In this document: piece after piece, positions 52,575-62,309 of the stretch
Layout of the letters: each line of letters starts with the position of its first letter
How positions within the stretch are numbered: position 1 is the first letter of the stretch
Source of the DNA: Ruegeria discodermiae
Lineage (GTDB): Bacteria; Pseudomonadota; Alphaproteobacteria; Rhodobacterales; Rhodobacteraceae
Reading direction: 5' to 3'
Assembly: GCF_030758345.1 (NCBI RefSeq)
Contig: NZ_JAVAMO010000002.1
Location: 186,001 to 250,000 of the forward strand
Length of the DNA stretch: 64,000 nt
Translations under genes and position numbers: made by a program
The notes under the pieces: model-generated
What the model was told of the DNA's origin: nothing
Database searches by the model: none
What the model saw: only the letters and a program-made list of their open reading frames with translations

Positions 52575-54491
52575 TCAGAGGACCTGTTCGCCATCCTTCC
52601 AGACCGCCACGCCGCAAGGCTCCAGCCGCACGCCGTTCCACTCCACCGCATGCGCATTGTAGTTCACGGCAAAACGATGCGCGCCCATATCACGCAGGCG
52701 CAGACCCTCGGGCAAACGCGTGACGGCAAGCCGCGCGCGACCAGCCGCCTGTTCGACGATCCGGTCCCAAAGGGCCTCATCCGGGAAGGCCCCGAGGTAG
52801 CTGAGCCCTTCGCTGTCCATCTGCACCGGCGCGCCCGCCTCAGTCCGCAACATCACCTCAGCCCGACCGCTCAGCTGCTCCTGCCAGTGGATCACCTGCC
52901 CACCGCCCGAGACTGCGCGGGTATGATCGGGGGGCAGCGATTCAACCAGATCGACATGCACGTCCAGCCCCGCCACACCGGGGCGGCCTGTTTCAGGCAC
53001 TTGGTAATCCTCGGTAATCGCCCCGCTGCGCGGACCCAGCACCACCTGCGCGCCAGAGGCGCTGAGCGCGGCGTTCAGGTCAGGCGGCAGAATCGCCAGC
53101 CCCGGTGCAAGGATCAGGTCATAGCCGTCGAAATCGCGCTGCCGCGATGGCAGGAAATCAACCGATAGCCCCGCACGGCGCAACGCTTTGTAAGCCGACA
53201 GGACCAGGTTGAAATAGCTGAACCCCGCCCCCTGCGGCTGCGCGGCCCAGGCCCAGTCCGACGGATAGTCGAACAGGATGGCCACCTGCGCCTGTGTCGG
53301 CTTCAGATCGCCCAGCTTTTCCAGATCATCGGCCGCCTGCGCGGCCTCATCCGCTCCGACCGCGTCGCGGCCATCTGGCTGCAACAGACCGGCATGATAT
53401 TGCTCCTGCGCAAACGGGGCCTGCCGCCATCGGAAATAGCTGACCACTTCGGCCCCATGCGCCACCGCCTCCAGCGACCAGAGTCGGACCATGCCCGGCA
53501 GCGGCGCAGGGTTATAGGGTGCCCAGTTCACCGGGCCCGGCTGCTGTTCCATCACCCACCAGCGCCCGCGCCCCACAGCACGGTAGAGATCGTGGTGCAT
53601 CGCCTGCATGTCGGGATCGCCCTGCTGCAGGAAGGCCAGCTTGTGCTCCGCATCCTCGTCCAGCCGATCTGACAGGAAGCCGATCGGATAGCTGTCCCAA
53701 CTGGCGATATCCAGATCGTCGCCGACGTCGAAATGGTCGAATTCCAGCACCCGGCCCATGTAGTTATGGATCAGCGGCGCGTTGGTATGGGCCTTCAATA
53801 CCTCGGCCTGCGCCCTGTTGAACCGCACGACCTGATCCGAGCTGTAGCGGCGGAAGGCCAGCACATGCGACGGGTTCGGGTCGGTCACGGTGAGGTTGGG
53901 CAGATCAACCTCGTCAAAGGCGCCATATTCCATCGACCAGAACACATTGCCCCAGGCATTGTTCAACGCTGCCACATCGCCATAGCGCGCCGCCAGCCAG
54001 CTATGGAATCCGTTGCGCGCGGCCTCGCTATAGCTCAGCACCGTGTCATGACAGCCATACTCATTGTCGATCTGCCACGCCGCCACATGGGGGTTGTTGG
54101 CATAGCGCCGGGCGAGGATTTCGGTGATCCGCACGCATGCGTCCATATATCCGGCATGGCTGAAACAGTAATGCCGACGCGAGCCAAACTTGCGCGGCTT
54201 GCCATCGGCATCTACGGCCAGCATGTCCGGATGCCGGTCGATCATCCAGCGCGGCGGCGTCGCCGTGGGCGTGCCCAGCACCACCTTTAGCCCGGCCGCA
54301 CCCAGCACCTCAACGGCGCGATCCAGCCAATCCAGTTGTAATTGCCCCGGCACCGGCTCCATCCTGCTCCAGGCGAACTCGCCGATGCGCACCCAGGCCA
54401 GGCCCATCTCGACCATGCGAGCGGCGTCCTCCGGCCAACGCTCTTCCGGCCAATGTTCGGGATAGTAACAGACGCCCAGTTCCGGTCTCAT
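52575..54491 (-). CDS. GH42 beta-galactosidase
   Basis: 638 residues from the ATG at 54491, which overlaps the lactonase stop by four bases (ATGA). GH42 layout: N-terminal TIM barrel starting LGVCYYPEHWPEERW, acid/base Glu144 in QIDNEYGCHD, nucleophile Glu315 in RWWVMEQQPGPVNW, then the trimerisation and C-terminal beta domains. It hydrolyses beta-galactosides to galactose in the cytoplasm (no signal peptide). A spurious longer frame reaches 54728. Last gene of the galactoside operon before the YcaO cluster. Confidence 0.93.
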   Translation of the reverse strand: MRPELGVCYYPEHWPEERWPEDAARMVEMGLAWVRIGEFAWSRMEPVPGQLQLDWLDRAVEVLGAAGLKVVLGTPTATPPRWMIDRHPDMLAVDADGKPRKFGSRRHYCFSHAGYMDACVRITEILARRYANNPHVAAWQIDNEYGCHDTVLSYSEAARNGFHSWLAARYGDVAALNNAWGNVFWSMEYGAFDEVDLPNLTVTDPNPSHVLAFRRYSSDQVVRFNRAQAEVLKAHTNAPLIHNYMGRVLEFDHFDVGDDLDIASWDSYPIGFLSDRLDEDAEHKLAFLQQGDPDMQAMHHDLYRAVGRGRWWVMEQQPGPVNWAPYNPAPLPGMVRLWSLEAVAHGAEVVSYFRWRQAPFAQEQYHAGLLQPDGRDAVGADEAAQAADDLEKLGDLKPTQAQVAILFDYPSDWAWAAQPQGAGFSYFNLVLSAYKALRRAGLSVDFLPSRQRDFDGYDLILAPGLAILPPDLNAALSASGAQVVLGPRSGAITEDYQVPETGRPGVAGLDVHVDLVESLPPDHTRAVSGGGQVIHWQEQLSGRAEVMLRTEAGAPVQMDSEGLSYLGAFPDEALWDRIVEQAAGRARLAVTRLPEGLRLRDMGAHRFAVNYNAHAVEWNGVRLEPCGVAVWKDGEQVL

Positions 54492-55348
54492 AAGATCACC
54501 TGATATTCGGCACGGCCCTTGCCGACGCCAATCGCCACAAAAGTCATGCCGTTTTCCGGCTCGGCCCGCAGCCGTGCCGCGTCGATCCCCTGCCGCGCGC
54601 TGGTGCAGTAGAGATCGCGAAACTCCGGTCCGCCAAAGCCGGGGCAGGAGGTATGCCGCCCGCCAAAGTGCACCGCTTTCAGGAAGGTGCCCAAAGGCGA
54701 ATAGGCTGCCACCCGGCTTGCGCCCCATTGGGCGATCCAGACATTGCCATCCTCGTCCACCACCGCGCCATCAGGGTCCAGCCCGTCTACCCGCAGGTCC
54801 AGAAACACATGTGGCTCGCCCTCTGGCCAGCCGCTCTCTGCCTCCAGTGGCTGGCGCATCACCTGACCGGTTGCTGTATCCGTGTAGTAAGCGCAGCGAC
54901 GGTCCGGCGCGAAGCAGATCGCGTTCGAAATGGAGACCTCGGGCACAAGTTGCCGCAGCTCGCCGCCATAGAAGCGATAGATCGCACCGGCGCCGTGCTC
55001 GGCCTGCTTGCCCATCGTTCCGATCCAGAACCCGCCCCACGGGTCTGCTCGCCCGTCATTCGAGCGCGTCACATGGTTGTCGGCCTCAAGCGCCATCACC
55101 AGATCGCGTTTGCCGCTCTGCAGATCGAACCGCCAGAGGCCGGTTTCAGACGCGATCAGCAGCGTCTCGCGGTCCACCCAGCCTGCGGCCGAGACATATT
55201 CGTCAAACTGCCAATCCCGCGCGCCATCCGCGTCGCGCGTCAGCAGCCGCTTGCCGAGGACGTCGAACCAGAAGAGCTGTTGGCGTTGCGGGTGCCAGAG
55301 CGGCCCCTCGCCCAACGCGCAGGGGCGGTCGTCGAAAACCCGACTCAT
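54488..55348 (-). CDS. SMP-30/gluconolactonase-family sugar lactonase
   Basis: 286 residues of six-bladed propeller. Metal and substrate positions: Glu14 in LGEGPLWH, RSNDGRADPWGGFWIGTMG, the SISNAICFAPD segment and DPDGAVVDEDGNVW. Here it most likely opens galactono-lactone made by the dehydrogenase. The start shares a base with the aldolase stop (TGATG) and the end overlaps the beta-galactosidase start. Arabinonolactone is an alternative substrate for the family. Confidence 0.88.
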   Translation of the reverse strand: MSRVFDDRPCALGEGPLWHPQRQQLFWFDVLGKRLLTRDADGARDWQFDEYVSAAGWVDRETLLIASETGLWRFDLQSGKRDLVMALEADNHVTRSNDGRADPWGGFWIGTMGKQAEHGAGAIYRFYGGELRQLVPEVSISNAICFAPDRRCAYYTDTATGQVMRQPLEAESGWPEGEPHVFLDLRVDGLDPDGAVVDEDGNVWIAQWGASRVAAYSPLGTFLKAVHFGGRHTSCPGFGGPEFRDLYCTSARQGIDAARLRAEPENGMTFVAIGVGKGRAEYQVIL

Positions 55349-55950
55349 CAGATGGCCTCGTCATACGCCGCCACGATATCCGCCGCACGGGCGCTGACAT
55401 CTGCCACCGACATGCCGGGCTTGAACAGGGCCGAACCGATGCCGAACCCATCGGCGCTCGCCGCGACCCATTCTCCGAAATTCTCCGGCCCCGCACCGCC
55501 GACTGCATAGACCTGCGTGCCTGCGGGCAGGATGGCGCGCATCGCCTTCAACCCGCCGGGTCCCGCCATGTTGCCGGGGAACAGCTTCAAACCGCTGGCC
55601 CCGGCCTTGAGCGCGGCGAAGGCCTCGGTCGGGGTAAAGATGCCGGGCCAGCTTTCCAGCCCCAGCGCGCGGCTGCGCGCGATCACCTCGGTATCGCAAT
55701 TGGGCGACACGATCAGCTTGCCGCCCGCTTCGGCCACCTGTTCGACCTGTTCCACCGTCAGCACCGTTCCGGCACCGATCAGCGCCCGGTCGCCGCAAGC
55801 GCGCGCCATGTCTGCAATGCTCTGCAACGGGTTTGGCGAGTTCAGCGGCACCTCGACCCGGGTGATCCCGGCAGAGATCAACGCTTCGCTCATGGGGACA
55901 GCATCCTGCGGGTCAAGACCGCGCAGGATGGCGATAATGGCTCGTTCCAT
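55348..55950 (-). CDS. dgoA: 2-dehydro-3-deoxy-6-phosphogalactonate aldolase
   Basis: Cleaves KDPGal to pyruvate and glyceraldehyde 3-phosphate. 200 residues from the ATG at 55950, with GGAG seven bases upstream (stop of the kinase gene one base before). Class I aldolase signature: Glu33 in [10 protein letters not shown] and Schiff-base Lys122 in [17 protein letters not shown] and [14 protein letters not shown] form the phosphate-binding end. The galactonate rather than gluconate type is inferred from the adjacent DgoK-type kinase. Confidence 0.92.
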   Translation of the reverse strand: MERAIIAILRGLDPQDAVPMSEALISAGITRVEVPLNSPNPLQSIADMARACGDRALIGAGTVLTVEQVEQVAEAGGKLIVSPNCDTEVIARSRALGLESWPGIFTPTEAFAALKAGASGLKLFPGNMAGPGGLKAMRAILPAGTQVYAVGGAGPENFGEWVAASADGFGIGSALFKPGMSVADVSARAADIVAAYDEAI

Positions 55951-55951
55951 T

Positions 55952-56845
55952 TTAGTGCTCCAGCAATTTCCGGGCCGCATTCAACCCGGCAAGTGTCATA
56001 TGTTGGCCATCCGCGACCGTCGCCGGGACACCCTGTAATTCCAATGCCTTGGCATAGATTTCTGACATACCCGAGGCGCCGATCAACGCGATCTGCTGAC
56101 CCAGCCAATAGGGCCGCGCGGCAGCCAGTTCCGCCCCGATCAAGAGGCCCGAGAGACGGGCGCGGGACACCGCGCCTTCGGTGGCCTCAAGCAGGTCACT
56201 GGCGCGGATACCAAAGAGCCGCGCCGCCACGCTTTCGGGTTTTGACAAGGTGGTCTCTACCGCCTCGCGAAAGGCGTCATCGTACCAGCCGTCGCCGACC
56301 GAATGGCGCAGGACAGACGTTTTGCTGAGCAGATCAAACATCTCGCCGGTCATGAAGGTCTGAAAACTGACAACCTCGCCTGCGCTCACATGCACCCATT
56401 TGGAATGGGTGCCGGGCAGGCAGATCACACCGTCCCAATCCTTGTTGAGCGCCAGGAATCCGGCGATCTGGGTTTCCTCGCCCCGCATCACATCTGTTGG
56501 TTTGAGCTGCTTCAGGCCGGGCACCACATAGGCCCGAATGCGCGGGTCGGTCTGCGGCACCCGTATTGGCGCACCCGAGAGCGGCGCGACAGGAACCGTA
56601 GCATAAGGTGCCTCGACCCAGCCCTGGCGCGCACCAACCATGCCGCAGGCGATCACGTCGACGGGGGCGTCATCCAGCCAGCCCCCGGCCAGCTCCAGCA
56701 GGGCGTCCTGAAACTCGGACCGCGCCAGTCGGCCCATGCCTTTGTCCGAGCGCGCCTCGCCTACGGCGCGCGTATCCTGAATGGCCCAGACCCGCAAATG
56801 CGAGGTGCCCCAGTCGACCGCGATCCATTCGGCTTTGACGCTCAT
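55952..56845 (-). CDS. dgoK: 2-dehydro-3-deoxygalactonokinase
   Basis: 297 residues, normal length. ATP and sugar motifs: [15 protein letters not shown] at the N-terminus, [42 protein letters not shown] and the C-terminal [15 protein letters not shown]. It phosphorylates 2-dehydro-3-deoxygalactonate to the 6-phosphate for the aldolase next door. Three bases after the dehydrogenase stop. Confidence 0.93.
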   Translation of the reverse strand: MSVKAEWIAVDWGTSHLRVWAIQDTRAVGEARSDKGMGRLARSEFQDALLELAGGWLDDAPVDVIACGMVGARQGWVEAPYATVPVAPLSGAPIRVPQTDPRIRAYVVPGLKQLKPTDVMRGEETQIAGFLALNKDWDGVICLPGTHSKWVHVSAGEVVSFQTFMTGEMFDLLSKTSVLRHSVGDGWYDDAFREAVETTLSKPESVAARLFGIRASDLLEATEGAVSRARLSGLLIGAELAAARPYWLGQQIALIGASGMSEIYAKALELQGVPATVADGQHMTLAGLNAARKLLEH

Positions 56846-56848
56846 ATC

Positions 56849-57610
56849 TTATCCTGTCACCACAACGCCGCCATCCACGACCATGCATTGGCTCGTCATC
56901 ATCCGGCTGGCATCCGAGGCCAGATACAGCACCGGACCGATCATGTCATCCGGCGTCAGATGCTCTTTCAGGCATTGCCGCTCCATATGCGCCTCCAGAC
57001 CTTCGGGCGTGGCCCATTGATCGAGTTGCTTCTGAGTCAGAACCCAACCGGGCGCGAGGGCGTTGACGCGGATTTTCTGCGGCCCAAGCTCGCGCGCCAG
57101 TGATCGGGTCATGCCGGTGATCCCCGCATTGGCGGTGGTATAGGCGGTATAGCCCGCATTGCCCATCATATAACTGATCGAACTGAAATTGATGATCGAG
57201 CCGCCCTCCTGCATCTGCCGGGCGGCCTCCTTGCAGGCAAAGTAATAGGCTTTGAGGTTGATCGCCTGCATCCAGTCCCAGAAATCCGGCGTTGCTTCTT
57301 CCAGCGAATGGCGTTTGTCATTGGCGGCATTGTTCACCAGCACCCGGATCGGCCCATGGGCATCCGCCGCCTGCCGCATGGTTTCCAGCAACCGGTCGGT
57401 ATCGGTAATGTCTCCCTGCATGAACAGCGGCGCGCGCCCATGCTTGGCTTGCATTTCGGCAACGAATTCACTGGCATCCGATCGTCCGATAAAGGCGACA
57501 TTGGCCCCCTGCCCCATGAATCCATCGGTCAGCGACGCGCCAAGGCCCGAGCCGCCGCCGGTGATATAGACCGACGCGCCCTTCAGGTCCGGGTGTACCA
57601 CTTGTGTCAT
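56849..57610 (-). CDS. SDR-family dehydrogenase, probably galactose 1-dehydrogenase
   Basis: 253 residues from the ATG at 57610 (GAGAGGTG upstream). Cofactor loop TGGGSGLGAS; catalytic region NFSSISYMMGNAGYTAYTTANAG; C-terminal ASRMMTSQCMVVDGG typical of sugar dehydrogenases. Within the YxxxK motif the expected Lys is Asn (codon AAT), so the catalytic tetrad deviates unless the preceding Tyr is used. By position it would oxidise galactose to galactonolactone. The substrate is inferred from the operon; arabinose or fucose are possible. Confidence 0.82.
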   Translation of the reverse strand: MTQVVHPDLKGASVYITGGGSGLGASLTDGFMGQGANVAFIGRSDASEFVAEMQAKHGRAPLFMQGDITDTDRLLETMRQAADAHGPIRVLVNNAANDKRHSLEEATPDFWDWMQAINLKAYYFACKEAARQMQEGGSIINFSSISYMMGNAGYTAYTTANAGITGMTRSLARELGPQKIRVNALAPGWVLTQKQLDQWATPEGLEAHMERQCLKEHLTPDDMIGPVLYLASDASRMMTSQCMVVDGGVVVTG

Positions 57611-57667
57611 TTGCTCACCTCTCAACTGGGCGGGAAGAAAACTCGAGAATCTTGCCCGCGGTCGCCA

Positions 57668-59374
57668 TCAATGGCTCTCCCGCGTGACCGGGCGGGTGTC
57701 CTTGCCAACCAGAAAGTCCAGATCGGCTCCCTCGTCGGCTTGCAACACGTGATCGACATACATCTTTGCATAGCCGCGTGTGTAATGCGGGGCGGGCGCG
57801 GCCCATTCGGCACGGCGCTCCGCCAGGACTTCGTCGGATACCAGCAGTTCCAGCACCCCGTTCGCAGCTGACACCTTGATCAGGTCGCCCGTCCGCACCA
57901 GCGCCAACGGTCCGCCCGCGGTCGCTTCGGGGCTGACATGCAGGATCACCGTGCCAAAGGCCGTGCCCGACATGCGCGCATCCGAGACCCGCACGATGTC
58001 GCGCACGCCCTTTTTCACCAGCTTGGCCGGGACCGGCATATCGCCCACTTCCGGCATGCCAGGATAGCCCTTTGGGCCGCAGTGTTTCAGGACCAGCACG
58101 GTGTTTTCATCCACCGGCAGATCGTCCCTTTCGATATTGGCCTTGAGCTCTTCGATCGTCTCGAAAACATAGGCCTCGCCCTGATGCTCCAGCAGATGAT
58201 CGCTGGCCGCCGAGGGTTTCGCGATCGCGCCCTTGGGTGCCAGATTGCCGCGCAGCACCCGCAGACCCGCAGCAGGTTTGCGCGGAGCATCAAAGGGATA
58301 GATGACGTCACGGTTATAGCATTCGGCCTCGTCGTAGTAATGCGAGATGTCCTTGCCCATCACTGTGTTCGCGGCGCGCAGCTTGTGGCTGAGTTCTTTC
58401 AGCACCACCGGCACGCCGCCAGCGTAGCAGAAATCCTCCATCAGGTATTTGCCCGACGGCATGCAATTGACCAGCAGCGGAATCTCTCCGCCGATCTCGA
58501 AATCCTCCATGGTCAGGTCTACGCCCACCCGACCTGCCAATGCCAGTAGATGCACCACCGCATTGGTCGAGCCGCCAAGGGCGGCATTGGCCAGAATGGC
58601 GTTTTCAAAACTCGGTTTGGTCAGCACATCCGAGAGTTTCAACTCTTCCTCGACCATTTCGACGACGCGCTTGCCGGTCATATGTGCCAGCGCCATGCGC
58701 CGCGCGTCAACAGCCGGTAGCGAGCCGTTCATCGGCAGCGCCAGCCCCATCGCCTCGGTTAGCGAGGACATGGTCGAGGCGGTGCCCATGGTCATGCAGA
58801 CGCCCTTGGAGCGGCTCATACCCGACTCGGTGGCCATGAAATCCTTGAGCGTCATGTCGCCCGCCTTCACGTCCATGGCGAACTTGCGCACATCGGTGCC
58901 TGACCCCAGATCACGGCCCTTCCACTTGCCGTTCAGCATCGGACCGGAGCTGACCACGATGGTCGGCAAATCGACCGAGGCTGCGCCCATCAGCTGCCCC
59001 GGCGTGGTCTTGTCGCATCCGCCCAGCAGCACAACGCCATCCATGCCATAGGCGCGAATGCTCTCTTCCACATCCATCGACAGCAGGTTGCGGAAGAGCA
59101 TCGCGGTTGGCTTCATCTGCGTCTCGCCCAGTGACATCACCGGGAACTCGACCGGGAAGCCGCCCGCCTCCCAGACACCGCGCTTCACCCCTTCGGCCAG
59201 TTCACGCAGACCCGAGTTGCAGGGCGTCAGTTCGGACCAGGTGTTGCAGATGCCGATGACAGGCCGCCCGTCAAAGGCATGGTTGGGAAAGCCCTGATTC
59301 TTCATCCAGGAGCGGCGGATGAACCCATCCTTATCCAGCATGCCATACCAGCCGCGGTTGCGTCGCTCGCTCAT
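57668..59374 (-). CDS. IlvD/Edd-family sugar-acid dehydratase
   Basis: 568 residues from the ATG at 59374, overlapping the alpha-galactosidase stop by four bases (ATGA). Iron-sulfur Cys at 52 (ELTPCNSG), 120 (LGGCDKTTPG) and 193 (KGVCMTMGTAS). Their spacing (68 and 73) equals that I recall for L-arabinonate dehydratase (Cys 59/127/200). In this operon it should dehydrate galactonate to 2-dehydro-3-deoxygalactonate, which needs no DgoD. L-arabonate or D-fuconate activity is possible, as the family is broad. Confidence 0.88.
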   Translation of the reverse strand: MSERRNRGWYGMLDKDGFIRRSWMKNQGFPNHAFDGRPVIGICNTWSELTPCNSGLRELAEGVKRGVWEAGGFPVEFPVMSLGETQMKPTAMLFRNLLSMDVEESIRAYGMDGVVLLGGCDKTTPGQLMGAASVDLPTIVVSSGPMLNGKWKGRDLGSGTDVRKFAMDVKAGDMTLKDFMATESGMSRSKGVCMTMGTASTMSSLTEAMGLALPMNGSLPAVDARRMALAHMTGKRVVEMVEEELKLSDVLTKPSFENAILANAALGGSTNAVVHLLALAGRVGVDLTMEDFEIGGEIPLLVNCMPSGKYLMEDFCYAGGVPVVLKELSHKLRAANTVMGKDISHYYDEAECYNRDVIYPFDAPRKPAAGLRVLRGNLAPKGAIAKPSAASDHLLEHQGEAYVFETIEELKANIERDDLPVDENTVLVLKHCGPKGYPGMPEVGDMPVPAKLVKKGVRDIVRVSDARMSGTAFGTVILHVSPEATAGGPLALVRTGDLIKVSAANGVLELLVSDEVLAERRAEWAAPAPHYTRGYAKMYVDHVLQADEGADLDFLVGKDTRPVTRESH

Positions 59375-61458
59375 AGTTTCTTGCCTTCGATCACCCACAT
59401 GCTCTGCGGGAAGCTCCAAGGCAGGGTTAGCCCGTAGCTCATCAGATATTGCCCGCTCAACTTAACGGGTTGTTGTTTCAAAACCGGATTGCCGCGCGAC
59501 AGGGTCGGTGGCGCCTCGGCGGTGCGGCGCAGTTCGACCTGATAGAGCGCGTTCGCTTCCAGCCGCGTTAGCCGCAATGGGCGCGGCGCGATCTGGGCCG
59601 AGGTGTCGGCCTTGCCCGCAAAAACCACAAAGCGCGAGCCATCACTGGTTTGCTGCTGTTCGGCGATCACCGAAGGATCAGGGCTGTCGAGCCGCAGGAT
59701 GTCCGCGTAGTAGAGCCAGTCGCGATTGGCCTTCCACCACGCCGTCACGCCTTTCAGCACCGCCGCCTCGTCCTCGGTCAGCTCGCGCGGGTCCATTTCG
59801 AACCCCATATGCCGCTGGGCCGCGACCCAGGCCCGGAACCGGATGTCCAGCACCCGGCCCGAGGTATGGCAGACGCGCGGTCCTACATGGCTGCCCGTCA
59901 CCGCCATGGGCAGGAAGATCGCTGCGTTGTGCTGGATGCGCAGTCGCTCTAGCGCGTCATTGCTGTCGCTGAGCCAGACTCGCTGGGTACGCTTGAGAAT
60001 GCCGAAATCGATCCGACCGCCACCGCTTGCGCAGCTTTCGATCTCCACATGCGGGAAATCGGCGCGCAGCCGGTCGATCAGCGCATAAGAGCCCCGCGTC
60101 TGAGCCGCGTCGGGCATCGGAAGCACGCGGTTATGGTCCCATTTGATATAGTCGATATCGTGACCCGACAGGATCGCCGCCATGCGTTCATAGAGAAACT
60201 CCCGCACCTCGGGCAGCGCCATGTTCAGCGCCTTTTGCTGGCGGCCGAGGATCTGATCCTCCCCCCCCAGCGCCCATTCGGGATGCGCCCGGTGGATCGA
60301 ACTGTCGGGGTTGATCATCTCGGGTTCGAACCAGATGCCGAAGGTCATGCCCAGCGAATGGACATGTTTGATCAGCGGGTCGAGACCATCGGGATATTTG
60401 CGCGGGTCGACCTCCCAATCCGAAAGCGATGACGTGTCGTCATCTCGCTGCCCGAACCAGCCATCATCCAGCACGAAGCGCTCGGCGCCCAGATCGGCGG
60501 CGCGTTCCGCGATGTCCTTCAACTCCGGCAGGTTGTGGTTGAAGTAAACCGCTTCCCAGCAATTGTAATGTACCGGCCGGGCGCGGTCGGGTTTCGGGAA
60601 GGCCACGATCCGGTCGCGCAGATGGCGCTGGAAGGCGACGGCGCAACCATTGATCCCGTCATTGGAAAACACCGCATAAAGCGGCGCTGTCTCGAACCGG
60701 GTGAGCGCGTCACGCTCCATCCGCGCGGCCTGTCCGAACTGGATCTGGCGGCGGCCATCTGGCAGCTCCTCGGCCACCATCCGGTGCCCGCCTGACCAGC
60801 CATAGTGGAAGCCATAGGCCTGTCCCTGTGCATTGGTCGCGCCGCGCACCGGCACGATCAGGCCGGGAAAATGCTCATGACCAGTGCGTCCTGTGCGGTT
60901 CTCGCGATAGCGGATGCCGGGCGACCAGGCGGTGCGGTTCATCTGAAATTCACCACACCAGCGCCCGGCGAAATCGAACATCTCATCGGAAAGCTGCGGG
61001 CCCGGGAAGACCGGCGCACTGAGCCAGTGCAGCAGCACCGGACGATCTGCTTCCAGAGCGGCCTGCGCCTCGATGATGTGAGTCTTGGGATCGATCGAAA
61101 ACCGCGCCTGATAGGTCAGCCGATCGGTCTCATCACGATAGGTCAGAACGATTTTCCGCTCGTCGACCTCCTCGCTCTCATAGCAAAACTTGGGCAACAG
61201 CGGCCTGCCGTCACCGTCCCGAACAATTAGACCCGGCTGACCCGGAAAGCTGCGTGTGGCCTCAGGGCAGATCGACAGTTCTGGGTTGGCATCCAGCATA
61301 CCACCAGTGACGTCCAGCCCGTAAGCCATGAACAGCGTTTCCGCGCTTTCGCCATCTGGCAGGCGCGGCCCGAAATACACAACTTCGGGAAGGTGCTCGC
61401 GGTGAGCCGCGAGCACCAGAGATTGCCGCTCATCATGCAGCGACCATGTTCGTATCAT
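59371..61458 (-). CDS. GH36 alpha-galactosidase
   Basis: 695 residues. N-terminal beta-sandwich, then a TIM barrel with RFVLDDGWFGQRDDD, GIWFEPEMINPDS, nucleophile Asp441 in YIKWDHNRV, and acid/base Asp498 in WLSDSNDALER, then a C-terminal beta domain. Single-subunit length of the bacterial type. No signal peptide: acts on imported alpha-galactosides such as melibiose or raffinose. Start shares one base with the permease stop (TAATG) and the end overlaps the dehydratase gene. Confidence 0.94.
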   Translation of the reverse strand: MIRTWSLHDERQSLVLAAHREHLPEVVYFGPRLPDGESAETLFMAYGLDVTGGMLDANPELSICPEATRSFPGQPGLIVRDGDGRPLLPKFCYESEEVDERKIVLTYRDETDRLTYQARFSIDPKTHIIEAQAALEADRPVLLHWLSAPVFPGPQLSDEMFDFAGRWCGEFQMNRTAWSPGIRYRENRTGRTGHEHFPGLIVPVRGATNAQGQAYGFHYGWSGGHRMVAEELPDGRRQIQFGQAARMERDALTRFETAPLYAVFSNDGINGCAVAFQRHLRDRIVAFPKPDRARPVHYNCWEAVYFNHNLPELKDIAERAADLGAERFVLDDGWFGQRDDDTSSLSDWEVDPRKYPDGLDPLIKHVHSLGMTFGIWFEPEMINPDSSIHRAHPEWALGGEDQILGRQQKALNMALPEVREFLYERMAAILSGHDIDYIKWDHNRVLPMPDAAQTRGSYALIDRLRADFPHVEIESCASGGGRIDFGILKRTQRVWLSDSNDALERLRIQHNAAIFLPMAVTGSHVGPRVCHTSGRVLDIRFRAWVAAQRHMGFEMDPRELTEDEAAVLKGVTAWWKANRDWLYYADILRLDSPDPSVIAEQQQTSDGSRFVVFAGKADTSAQIAPRPLRLTRLEANALYQVELRRTAEAPPTLSRGNPVLKQQPVKLSGQYLMSYGLTLPWSFPQSMWVIEGKKL

Positions 61459-62306
61459 TACTTGACGGCTCCGAGGGTGAGACCCGCAATGAAGTGTTTC
61501 TGCATCAGGAAGAACATCGCCACCGGCGGCAGTGCCGCCACGATGGAACCCGCACTCATCAAATGATAGGCTGCGCGGAACTGCGCGTTAAAGCTGGTGA
61601 TCCCCGCGGTGACCGGCTGGCTTTCGGCACCCTGCGTCAGCACCACCGCCCAGAAATAGTCGTTCCAGATGAAGGTGAACATCAGCACGCTGAGCGCAGC
61701 CAGCGCCGGTTTCATCAGCGGCAGGACCACGTACCAGAAAATCTTGATCTCGCTGATGCCTTCAACACGCGCCGCTTCGATCAGGGCAAAAGGCAGCGCC
61801 TTGATGAAGTTGCGCATGAACAGCGTGCAGAAGCCGGTCTGGAACGCGATGTGGAACAGCACGAGGCCAGTCTTGGTGTTGTAAAGCCCCAGTTCCAGCG
61901 TCAGGTCCCGCACCGGCACCATCAGAATCTGGAAGGGCACAAAGTTGCCCGCCACGAACATGAAAAAGATCCACATGTTCGATTTGAACTTGTAAATCCC
62001 CAGGGCGAAACCGGTCATCGAGCTCAACGCCACCGCCCCGATCACCGTAGGCACCGTGATCAGGATCGAGTTCAGCATGTAGCGCGGCATGTCGCTGTTA
62101 AAGAAAACCTGCCCGTAATTGTGCATGAACTCGAAGGAGGACGGCAGACCCCAATAGTTGGCGTTCACGAAATCCGCATCCGGTTTGACCGAGAAGAGCG
62201 CCACCGCCAGAAGCGGCCCCAGCCAGAGCAGCAGGGCGACCGGCAGCAATGCCTTGTAGGTGATCTGGGCGGCTTGCGACTGTTTTTCGATAGGTGTGGG
62301 AAACAT
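61458..62306 (-). CDS. ABC sugar transporter permease (MalG type)
   Basis: 282 residues with six membrane helices. The cytoplasmic EAA loop EAARVEGISEIKIFWYVVLP couples to the ATPase subunit. The short N-terminal cytoplasmic start and PVTAGI segment before the last helix are those of the MalG-like subunit. It follows the MalF-like gene by three bases. Substrate inferred as alpha- and beta-galactosides from the enzymes encoded downstream. Confidence 0.92.
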   Translation of the reverse strand: MFPTPIEKQSQAAQITYKALLPVALLLWLGPLLAVALFSVKPDADFVNANYWGLPSSFEFMHNYGQVFFNSDMPRYMLNSILITVPTVIGAVALSSMTGFALGIYKFKSNMWIFFMFVAGNFVPFQILMVPVRDLTLELGLYNTKTGLVLFHIAFQTGFCTLFMRNFIKALPFALIEAARVEGISEIKIFWYVVLPLMKPALAALSVLMFTFIWNDYFWAVVLTQGAESQPVTAGITSFNAQFRAAYHLMSAGSIVAALPPVAMFFLMQKHFIAGLTLGAVK

Positions 62307-62309
62307 GGC

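Noticed and set aside
54574-56328. 584-codon plus-strand frame across the lactonase, aldolase and kinase genes
   Set aside because: Arg/Pro/Ser-rich low-complexity shadow crossing three well-supported genes.
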